A model generated the notes under the pieces. That model was not told the DNA's origin. It did not search any database and was given only the letters and a program-made list of their open reading frames with translations. Below are positions 51,035-60,749 of a stretch of 64,000 nucleotides of DNA, piece after piece. Each line of letters opens with the position of its first letter. The first letter of the stretch is position 1. The stretch comes from Voacanga thouarsii (taxonomy: Eukaryota > Streptophyta > Magnoliopsida > Gentianales > Apocynaceae). The stretch is from the NCBI GenBank assembly GCA_026120185.1, contig JANUWF010001223.1, positions 1-64,000 of the forward strand, read 5' to 3'. Made by a program: the position numbers and the translations under genes.

Positions 51035-52992
51035 TGCGAGACCTGGACTTTTTTCCCTTTTTGGGCTTTTTCTATTTGGGTTTTCCTTTAATTATGTTGG
51101 TAGGTTTAGCCCATGTGTCTAGGGGTCATTTTAGTAAAGGGTCATTTTAGTAAAGGGGATATGTTTGGAGTTATTTTGTAATTAGATTTATAAGAGGGTC
51201 AATAGTCTAATAAGAAATATTAGTTACGTCCTAGGGTTTAACATACGTTGTTTCTGACAGACAAGAACACTCTTACGGAGACAACGTTGGAGAAAGGGAA
51301 AATCAGCGAGATAGGAGAGCCCAGTGAAGAGATTATGTTGGAGGTTTCGAATCTAGGTAAGTTTTTTTATATTCGTGCTTTTGATTGGGTTAATTTTTGC
51401 TTAGGGATGGATTATCATTGAATTGGATGTAAGGGTTTGATTTGAGAATTAGTTAGAAGATTGGAATTTAATTGTGTTTTTGGGTTCTTGTAGGCAGTTA
51501 GATACACTGATTATGGATTGTGGATTGGTTTAGTCTCTGAATTATCTGGTAAAGGATTTATGATTTTTTTTTACTTTTTTTAACTTCCTGGTTTTCGAAT
51601 ATCAAATCATGAACCTTTTTCCAATGAATGTTTTTTCGTATTATAAAATCAGATTGAGCATGATGTATATTTAATGTTTTAAGTATTATGGTTGTGTGGA
51701 TCAAATTGTGCAAAGTAAATTCTGTTTTGAGTCAGTATTGTGTTATAAAAATTGATTGATGTTTGAGTTGGTTTTGGGGGAATTCCTAATCTCTGTTATA
51801 AGGCCCTTGGTTATGGGGATATAATACCTAATTTTTAGTTATAAGGCCCTTGTCTGGGGGATACAATACCTAATTTCAGTTCAGGCCCTTCTCTTAACTA
51901 GATATAATAGTTAGGAGTTGATATCAGTAAACCGAATACTTACACTCAAGTATGTCTCATATTCTGTAATATGTTATGATTCAATTAAGTTTTGGGTGTG
52001 TGAGTTTAGCTATGTTTTATTGAAAATGGTGGTTGGTTATATTCTCTTCTCCTGTTTTCCATTTGGGATATTGTGAACCTTGAAAAAAATTAAAAAACTG
52101 ACCAAATCAGTTTCGTCCATCCTGAGTAGAGTCCGCACCCGTTCCAACACCCTCACCTGGCGCCGGCTGCGCTCTGGAATTCGTCGGCTTCCGGCGCACC
52201 CAGCGTCGGTTTTCTCCTATTGAAGTAATGGTTCTTTTCTCTGATATGTTTGTCATTATTTTCATTGAATAAATGACACCGATTTGATATTCAGGTGTCA
52301 GTTATGCTTCATTCGATTCAGTATTGGATAACGCTAAAAATTTGTTGTTCCTCCTTTCCCTCCTCTTGTTTCCTTGTGTGAGTTTCCGAGATCTTCATAT
52401 TATGTGACCAACCTACCAAGAAGATGTTCCGAAACCCCATGAGTTGGGTACTACAATGATTTGAAAACTATTTTGAACAATTATTTTATAAATGTATATG
52501 TATATGTAGCATGCTTAATCCCAGAAAAGCTATATTTTCGTTGCTTAGCTAGTGAGCTCACCCCTTTTTGATTACCACCTTTGCAGGACATCAGTTAGAA
52601 GAAGAAGAGTAGACGAGTGGTTTGAAGACGATTGGCAATGGTATCTAGTTGTTATTTCTGAATTTTTGGAGTATGTTTATTGATTTAAACGGTTAGGATA
52701 TTTTGTTAAACTTTGATGGTTCTGATGGATTTATATCTGTTATGTACTTGGTAAGTTATCTAAATAAATGCTCAGTTGGGTTGCTTAGACTTGATTACGA
52801 ATTTGAGTTTCTAGGAGTGTGAGTTTGTATGTACGGGTTATTGGAGTATTAGAGTAGCGCTGTGGAAGCGTGGTGGATTAGTTTGAGGCACTAAGGGTTC
52901 GGCATTCCAATATGGGGGTGCTGCCATGTCATCCTCGAACTCAGGGCGTGACAGTTTTTCTGCCATGTCATCCCCGAACTCGGGGTGTAACA
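51035..52992 (-). mobile_element. Solo LTR, family E copy 2, inside a P450 exon
   Basis: 1958 bp starting TGCGAGACCTGG and ending CGGGGTGTAACA, with exact duplication GTTTT (51030-51034 and 52993-52997). Removing it and one GTTTT rejoins the P450 reading frame exactly, so the insertion site is certain. It is related to the element at 10406-14278. On the minus strand it starts TGTTACACCCCGAGTTCGGG. No protein domains are present. Confidence 0.88.
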
Positions 52993-53056
52993 GTTTTTCT
53001 TCTAACATTCCAAATTGATTGGCAAGAGAGAGCAAGATTGGAAGCACTTCAGATAT

Positions 53057-53136
53057 GGTGTACAACTCCCGTTGCAGGTAGTACAACATCTCAATGCATC
53101 CAGTGCAGTGTACCAAGTGCATATATGAATTTCCCC
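53057..53136. mobile_element. 80-bp insertion with 9-10-bp target duplication
   Basis: Within the P450 exon, ttcagatat occurs at 53048-53056 and 53137-53145, with 80 bp of unrelated DNA between. The preceding base c also matches. The right end read inverted is GGGGAAATTCATATATG, like the ends of the Mutator-type MITE at 20015-20159. The left end (ggtgtacaactcc) does not match well. It shifts the reading frame. Most likely a shortened Mutator-type MITE. Confidence 0.7.
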
Positions 53137-53772
53137 TTCAGATATTTGGCAAGAAAAACCCCACTTCTGATGGAATTGCAAGACTAAAAATAGTAAGAAC
53201 ATCATCAAATTCTTACAAGAAGAAAAAAAAAGTGACAACATCATTTTAATCGAATATCAGCTGCAACATCCACTTTATTGTTCTACACTTCATATGCTTT
53301 GAATCCTACCAGCGTTTCATCCCTTTTGTTTAGATGAACATGATTATCAACGAATGCCTCACGCTGTATCCTCCTGTGATTACAGTGACAAGAAAAGTTG
53401 AACACAAAGTTAGACCTTACTGTTCCAACTAATATGAATATTTTCATTCCTATTCTTGCACAGCATCACAACTCAGAAATCTGCGGAAAAGATGTTCACC
53501 TCTTCAAGCCGGAAAGATTTGTAGAAGGGGTGGCTAAAGCTACCAAAAACAACCCTGCAGCATTTTTCCCATTCGGTTTGGGACCTCGAACTTGTGTTGG
53601 GTTGAACTTTACCACCAATGAAGCAAAAATTGCAGTGTCAATGATTCTACAACGATACAAGTTCACATTGTCACCAAATTATGTCCATTACCGTACGGAT
53701 ATATTTCTTCTAATGGAGTTCAAGTCATCCTCCAAGAAATTCAAGACTGAAGATTTCAGATTTCCACGTTAA

Positions 53773-54997
53773 ACTACTGTATGGTTATTATGTTTCCAGA
53801 TAAATTATAGATATTTTAACTGCATGAAATGTCTGTGAATAATGCAATTTCAATAATTTTGAGAAGTATTGACCATGATTGAAACAATTGTTTGCACCAA
53901 TGATTGAAGGACAACTAGGTTAGTCACAATCCTGGAAACTCTTCAGCTTCGGACTCTGTCTGCATTCCATGATTAGTTGGTTCAACCTGATACAGACAGC
54001 AGATGGAAAAGCCAATGCAAATTCTAAACAAGTGTATCCTAATTGGTTTATTTGCCGTCCAAAGAGATATCTTAATTGATATCACATGCAGAGAGAATAG
54101 AAAATTCACGTGTAAAATTGATGGCAATATACTTGTCTTTTTCAACTGTGCTATCGGGCTGGAGATTCCCTTATGTCCCAGCCCTTTTGAAGGACCATAG
54201 GCCTTCCATTGCACTTCTATCATTCAGGATGTTTGGCCCTAACCAAAAAAACAAAGGGAAAAATAAAGTAACTAAAGCATTTGTTGCAACCGAAAAAAAA
54301 AATTATTTCTTTTGGTTGTGGCAACCAAAATATCTCTCTCTCTCTCTCTCTCGGATGAAAATCAGTCAATCATCAAGCTTTTGTTGCCATTGTCACCTAT
54401 CAACAGTCTACAAAATGAATGAGATGTTTTAATAGCGCAATAATAGTTTAAAAGAATCGCTTCTCATGTCCCAGAAATTTTGCTTCATTCAATCAAGTAG
54501 TTTCCTATCACCTAATCAAGTAGTTGTCAGAGCAACAGCCGCTTAGATGATGCTGCAAGATCTGTTGTAATTTGTGAAGAAGACTTTCTATATTACTTGA
54601 ACAATTTGGAGTACCAGGTATTTCATTATTGCATCCATAATTAAGAAATATTATGTTCCTGGAATTACTTGTTTATGACACTAACCTTAACACTAGCCTA
54701 GTATAATATTGCAAGAATACAAAAAGGATTTTGGTAGATGCAATTTGTTTATAGAAACATCCCTTTCAATCCAATACTGAAAAAACATATTTCATGACAT
54801 AATTGCTTTCAAAGAAATCCAACATCAACTCATTTGGGTTTCAAGGACCACTAAGGCATCAATGATACCATGAAAAATTATAAATCCAATCATTATACAT
54901 AGATGACAACATGAGATCTTTGATGAATCCATATTAGGTACCTCAACATATTTGTCTTCTACTTGGCAGAAATTTATTCCAAAGCTCGTGTTAGGGC
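53773..54997. other. Intergenic region between the two P450 copies
   Basis: Before the LINE arrived, this 1.2 kb lay directly upstream of P450 copy 2 and should contain its promoter. A (TC)n tract lies at 54332-54352. The open frames at 53924-54223 and 54076-54432 have no recognisable domain. Confidence 0.4.
54332..54352. repeat. (TC)n microsatellite
   Basis: About ten TC units in the ancestral upstream region of P450 copy 2. Confidence 0.9.
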
Positions 54998-55767
54998 AAA
55001 AAACTGATGAATAGGAAGGTTCTATAAGAGAGAAGTGTAGAGAGAGAAGCTCTCAACTCCTATGAGTTCTCCTCTCTTCCTTGGTATCCATGGCCTATAT
55101 TCAAGCAGTTAAGCATGAAAATGGATTCCATAATGGTTAGTTTCTTTCTGTTTATGTGTTTGTCATTGTAATTGGGGTGACTTCTGTCTATTCTCATTGT
55201 TATCCGTCCAGTTTATCTGTTTGTTGAGCTGGTTAGTTTGTTGTTTTCATCCTCCAATTGTTATGTCTTCTCGGTCTTCATCTTCTTGCTAAGTGACGTC
55301 TGTGTATAGAGTGTTGGGGTGCTCTTTCTTCCAGTCTCGGTTAATCCTTTGTCACCAGTCCAGATTGGTCTTCATGCTCTTGAAATTCTTCCTTACATCA
55401 GCTTTTGATCGGCATATACCGTCTTCACACAGCTTAAACCTATTTGTCAACCTATTTTTCGATTTTCTGCGGTGATTCCCCCCATCAGGTTCCTACCAGG
55501 TTTCGCAGCTACCTAACCCGCCTCTCCTCAGACCAATTAGTCTTCTGCCCGCCCTCCTTTCTATATATGTCAGTGTGCTGTATTACTTAACCTGGGGAAG
55601 TATTATTCTATTTTATTGGAATCAGCTTTGTTTTACCAACCCTTTTGGCTCTATCTGGTCCTTTGTCGTGCTAAGGGCTGGACCACATAGTCCAGACCAG
55701 AAGTAGGAAGTTAGATATTCTTGAGAGGACAACTTCTGCTGCAAATTCCATTGCTGTCTCCCCTGGT

Positions 55768-57254
55768 ATGTGCATGGATAAGCCTGCCGATAACACCCCA
55801 ACCCCTCTTTCTCCTCGGCCAGCTATTCAATCCATATCTATAGACCTTCAAATTGCTCCTCAATCTCCCGATCAAGCTGGTCCAGATCCCCCCTAGTGGG
55901 GACACATTCTTAGATCGCCCCAGAAATAGCATATGCTCCTAACGTCCCCTTAGTGGGTAACAAACACCTGCCACCCACCATATTATTGCAGACCACTCAA
56001 CCTCCTCGTACTTGGGCAAATATTGTGAGGGGAAACCAAGAAAAACATAATGGAATGCATCTCAAGCATATTCCTTGCTCGGGTAATGTCATTAATTTAG
56101 AAGAAACGGACTTCGTGGAAGCTACGGGTAAGCTTGGTTTCTGTCTTGTGGGGATGTTAGCTGGTAGATTCTCGGGAATGAAAGCCGTAACGGACCTCAC
56201 AAAATAATGGGGAGTTCAATCCAAAATGCATTCCCATGCTTTTAGATGGCTTATATTCCGTTTCCAAACTAATGATGATAGATAGCAGGTCCTCCGAGGG
56301 GGGCCTTATGCTATATTTGGGCGATCTTTGATGCTTAAAATAATGCCCTATGACTTTGATTTTTCTCTTGCGGAGGTGAGCATCATGCCTATCTGGATCA
56401 CTTTTCCTGCCTTACCTCTCGGTTGCTAGAACATGACTGCCTGAAGCAAAATTGTATCGGCGGTGGGTATACCGATCATGACGGATATGCTTACTGCAAC
56501 TTTTGACCGCCTATCCTATGCTAGAGTCCTTGTCGAAGTCGATGTGGCCAAGCCCCTGGTTAAGATGGTACCAATTAGAATGCCTTCAGGTAAGATAAAA
56601 AACCAGGCTGTGAAATTTGAGTTTGAACCTTTGTATTGTTTATGCTGCTGCAAATTTGGCCATGCTACTGAGGCATGTATGGGGAAAAACATGAAAAGAA
56701 AGGAGCAGCAGGGAACTAATAGAAATGAAGGGAACAGAAATAGGGGAAAGGGTAGTATAAGGTCTCCCACTAGGCCAATGTCAGCCCTGGTTAGACAGAA
56801 TAAAAATATGAGATCATCATCCCAGTCTCAGACTAATGAGATTGGTGTTGTAAGTAAAGACAAGGGGAAACAGTCGGTTCTTAATTTGGACCAGAATATG
56901 TTAAGCAGTGAGCATACAAATGACATCCAAGATCATAGTGGAAATGCTGCAATTGACGTTCCTTCCTCATCTAATGGACCTAGCAACCAACTTACTCACA
57001 CTAGAGGCCAATCAAAGGTTAGGCGTAGGGGACGGCTGCATTGGCAGAAAAATTTGAATACTCAAGCTGGACTTACACAATCATGCTCCCCTTCCCGTTT
57101 AGGAGGTTGTGATGAGAAGGTTCCAGTGACCATTGGGAATACTGGTAAAGTGACTACTAAGGCAACAAAATTTATCTCTTCTATATGGAAAAAATATGCC
57201 CAGCGGAGTGTTGACTTGATTAGTGCCCAAGGGGCACTAGTTAGTCCACAATGA
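55768..57254 (+). pseudogene. LINE ORF1 protein, decayed
   Basis: The ORF1 product of plant L1-type LINEs is a nucleic-acid-binding protein of the retrotransposition particle. The likely start is atg at 55768. A domain of the DUF4283 type follows (FVEATGKLGFCLVGMLAGRF near 56115; MPYDFDFSLAEVSIMPIWI near 56345). Then comes a CCHC zinc knuckle near 56634-56680 (CLCCCKFGHATEAC) and a basic, serine-rich tail with KVRRRGRLHWQKN near 57020. Several stops occur before 56463, for example at 56206-56208, and a frame change near 55950. From 56463 to the stop at 57252-57254 the frame is open. Its stop codon overlaps the start of ORF2. Confidence 0.85.
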
Positions 57255-60200
57255 GAGTAGCGTGTTGGAATATTCGAGGGTTTAACATGACCCTCAAGCA
57301 ACGTGGGGTTTGGAATTTTATTTCGAGTCATCGTGTTGACGTTATTGGATTGTTGGAAACAAAGTTGAATGCTGATGGGGTGGATAACATTCTACAACAA
57401 AATTTCTCTAATTGGTCGGCCTTTCATAACTTGAATGAATCAGATGGAGGCAGAGTGGTTATCCTATGGAATGATGCTAGAGTGGATGTTTCTTTACTTC
57501 ACTGCACGTCTCAAGCGATCACTGTGAGTATCAGATGTAAGATCTCACACGCTACCTATTCTTTCTCCTTTATCTATGCTTCCAATCCGGTTATGTCTAG
57601 AAGAGTTTTATGGGAGGATATTCTGTCCTTATCTTTATCAATCTTGGGCTCGTGGATTCTAATGGGCGACTTCAATACCTATTTACATATTAAGGACAAA
57701 CTAGGAGGCCCTGTGCCATCCTCTTATGAGATTAGGTACTTTGTTTCCCTATGTGCGGATATTGGGCTGAAGAACTTACCTTATGTCGGATCAAGGTATA
57801 CTGGACAAATTCTAGAGTGTGGTCCAAACTTAATAGGGTTATGGGTAATGATGCATGGTTTCAATGCCCTACACAGGCTTCTGTTGAGTTTCTCCCTATT
57901 GGGCACTTGTCTGATCATAGTCCTGCTATTTGGTCAGTGGTAGATAACATTGAGAAACTTGCGCGTCCATTTAGGTTCCTTAATATTTGGGCTGAACATG
58001 ATTTGCTCCATAATATTGTTCAAGAGGTTTGGGATCAGGAGATCTTGGGTTTCCACCAGTTCACTCTTTGTAGATGGTTAAAGATGCTTAAAGGATACCT
58101 GCGGAAGCTAAACAAACAGGAATTCTCTCACCTTTCTGAACGGGTGGAAAAGGCTAATCAGGCAGTTCTTAAAGCTCAATAGCTATTACTTGGCAACCCG
58201 GTAGATCATACCCTTATTGCACAATTCAAGGATTGCAAAAGATCCGCCTGGCGCTTGGTAGAGGTAGAAATAAAGTTCTACCAGCAACTTGCTAAAGGAA
58301 GGTATGTAGCTCTCTCTGACAAAAATACCCGCTACTTCTACAACATTGTCAAACGTAATAAAAAGCGGAACTTCATCTCTTCTATCACTTTGGAGGATGG
58401 TACACGGACCAATAGTCCAATGGCTCTTGCGGATGAATTTGTTAACTACTACTAGAAGCTACTTGGGTCTAAGGGTGATTGTAGGAGCATCAATGTGGAC
58501 TTTGTCAGGGCTGGTCCCCTTGTGCCTCATGATATGATGGTGGACTTGGTCAGGGATGTGACTACCCAGAATATCAGATTGGCTCTGTGGGATATTGGGG
58601 ATTCCAAAGCATCGGGACTGGATGGTTACTCGGCATTATTTTTTAAGAAAGCATGGAGTACGGTTGGGCAAAGTCTGTGTGATGCAGTTATGGAATTCTT
58701 CAGTTCGGGGAAAATTCTTAAACAGATTAATCACTCTATCATTACCCTGGTACCGAAGAATGATCACGCTAATAGGGTGGGTGACTACCGACCTATTTCC
58801 TGCTGTAATGTGGTTTATAAGATCATATCCTAAATACTGGCTGATAGACTCAAATTGGTGGTCCCTCATCTGGTGGACGGAGCACAATCCACTTTCATTC
58901 ATGATAGACTCATGACTGATAATATCTTACTAGTCCAAGAACTGCTGCGAATGTATAGTCGTAAAAGAGTTTCTCCAAGATGTACATTGAAAGTGGACCT
59001 CAGGAAAGCCTATGACTCTGCCAGCTGGGATTTCTTATTAGACTTAGTTACTGAGCTTGGGTTCCCTCATCTATTTGTGATATGGATTAAGCAGTGTGTG
59101 ACCATTACCTCCTTCTCTGTTGCTATCAATGGAAATGTGCATGGCTACTTTACTGGTGCGAAGGGTCTACGGCAAGGTGATCCTCTCTCTCCACTGTTGT
59201 TTGTTATCTGTTTAGAATATTTCTCTAGGGTGGCCAAAGTGCATACACTTGGGACATCATTTAAGTACCATCCTAACTGTAAGGACTTAAGGGTTACCCA
59301 CCTTGCCTTTGCAGAAGACCTCATGTTATTTGCTAAGGGAGACTGTCATTCTATTCGTATCCTCCTTGACTGCTTAGAAGAATTTAAAAGATGCTCAGGT
59401 CTTGAAATCAATAAGGATAAATCCTGTATTTATCTTGCGAGGATGGCTACGGATAATCAAGAAGCTATTATGGCAGATACGAGCATACCTATTGGAGAAA
59501 TTCCATTTCGCTACCTTGGACTGCCAATCATGAACGGTAAAATTAGACTAACTCTCTTCAAACCATTGCTTGATCGTATTGGTTCTTATATTGGGAGATG
59601 GTCTGCTCGTTCTCTCTCTTTTGTTGGGCGTCTGCAGTTGATTCAATTTGTGCTCCAAGGGGTCAAATGTTTTTTGCTATCAGTTTTTCCTACTTCTTCT
59701 ACTGTTATCTCTCAATTAGACAGGATGGCTCGGGACTTCCTATGGAACTCAAATTACCATCCGGTTGCCTAGAAAAATGTTTGCCTCCCCAAGACTGACG
59801 GTGGCCTTGGTTTGAGGAACTTAAAAATTTGGAATGGAGCTCTTCTGTCTACAATCATTTGGGACGTACATGCCCAGAAGCAATCTTTGTGGGTCAAATG
59901 GGTGAACCACTACTACTTGAAAGGCGGCTCCATTTGGGAAATTAAAGCTCAAAAGGAACATTCCCCTTTGTTTAGGAAATTGCTGACAATAAGAGATATG
60001 TTTGTAGAGCGTGAAGGTGACTCTCACTGTGCTGCTGTTCTTCTTCAGTCATGGGGCAATTGTACTACTTCTTTCACCTCTCTTGCTTATGACTATCTTA
60101 GATCTTCTTCACAATTTGTGTATTGGGCCAACACTATATAGAAGTAGGGTGTAACGCCCAAACACTCATTCATTCTTTGGTTATGTGCGAAGGGCAGGCT

Positions 60201-60639
60201 TAAGACCAAAGATGCACTTGTGTTCAGACTTGATGACTTGACATGCCCTTTATGTAAGTCTCAGCCTGAAACAATGAATCATTTTTTTTTCAAATGCGCA
60301 GTCTCTGCTATTATCTGGACAGAAGTGAAAACTTGGTTAGGACTTCCGCAGTCATTGAATTCAGCAATGGCTTGTCTTAAGTGGTATAAGCATGGCAACA
60401 GGGGTACCTCATGGGTTTCTAAGGCCAACTCTACTGCTTTGTCGGCCACTTTTTATTTCATTTGGACTGCCCGAAACAAGGCCACTTTTGAGGGTGTAGT
60501 CTGGCAACCGAAAGCTATAGTAAAGAAGATTAAAATACATGTGTACACTGTAATTTTTGCTTTGTACCCTCATGTTAAGACTAGTTTTGAGACATGTACT
60601 GAGATCCTCTTGGTTGTAGTCTCCCTGACTGCAAACTAG
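57251..60639 (+). pseudogene. LINE ORF2: endonuclease and reverse transcriptase, decayed
   Basis: ORF2 nicks the target and copies the RNA. The AP-type endonuclease spans about 57251-57950 (RVACWNIRGFN, then GLLETK, then SWILMGDFNTYL, then HLSDHSPAIW). The reverse transcriptase spans about 58560-59500 (GDYRPISCCNVVYKIIS, QSTFIHDRLMTDNILL, LKVDLRKAYDSASWDFL, GLRQGDPLSPLLF, AFAEDLMLF). The C-terminal zinc-binding RVT domain is near 60240-60330 (CPLCKSQPETMNHFFFKC). A single 1-nt loss near 57797 shifts the frame. Thereafter one frame is kept, with in-frame stops at 58180, 58453, 58831, 59770, 60139 and 60145, and the natural end at 60637-60639. The catalytic box is FAED instead of FADD. Total length is about 1130 codons, normal for plant LINEs. 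Confidence 0.93.
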
Positions 60640-60689
60640 TATTTCATGTAAACTCTTATTCATTAATATTATACCATTTACATTTGCAT

Positions 60690-60702
60690 AAAAAAAAAAA
60701 AA
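60690..60702 (+). other. LINE poly(A) tail
   Basis: A run of 13 A residues after the putative polyadenylation region of the LINE. It merges into the A-rich start of the target duplication. Confidence 0.85.
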
Positions 60703-60749
60703 CTGATGAATTCTAGCAAACCTTTTGAATGCTGAGTTGCTTTTGAGCT

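Larger units (their letters stand above)
49974..53750 (+). pseudogene. CYP749-like cytochrome P450, copy 1, broken
   Basis: Remnant of a CYP72-clan P450, most like CYP749A. Such enzymes are ER-anchored haem monooxygenases. Exon 2 runs from 49974 (acceptor aacag) to the donor after AESLK near 50195, exon 3 from 50334 to about 50562, exon 4 from 50765. Exon 4 contains helix I (KALYGAGHLTTTNLLAW) and is cut by a solo LTR, resuming at 52998 (IDWQERARLEALQI). The last exon starts at 53334 and carries FKPERF and the haem-binding FGLGPRTCVG. Exon 1, with the membrane anchor, is missing: copia DNA abuts intron 1. Damage: stops at 50009-50011 and 50402-50404, frameshift near 50455, the LTR, an 80-bp insertion at 53057, frameshifts near 53410 and 53712. 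The ExxR motif of helix K has lost its arginine (ECLT). The frame consistent with the family would end at 53748-53750. Same family as 60750-62836. Confidence 0.88.
55012..60702 (+). mobile_element. L1-type LINE, full length, inactive
   Basis: A 5.7-kb non-LTR retrotransposon with a 3' poly(A) tail (60690-60702) and a 14-bp target duplication aaaaaactgatgaa (54998-55011 and 60697-60710; the A run makes the left part of the match uncertain, but actgatgaa is exact). It has a 5' untranslated region of about 750 bp, ORF1 and ORF2. It inserted 40 bp upstream of the start codon of P450 copy 2, separating that gene from its upstream region. Both frames carry stops, so it cannot move itself. Confidence 0.92.
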
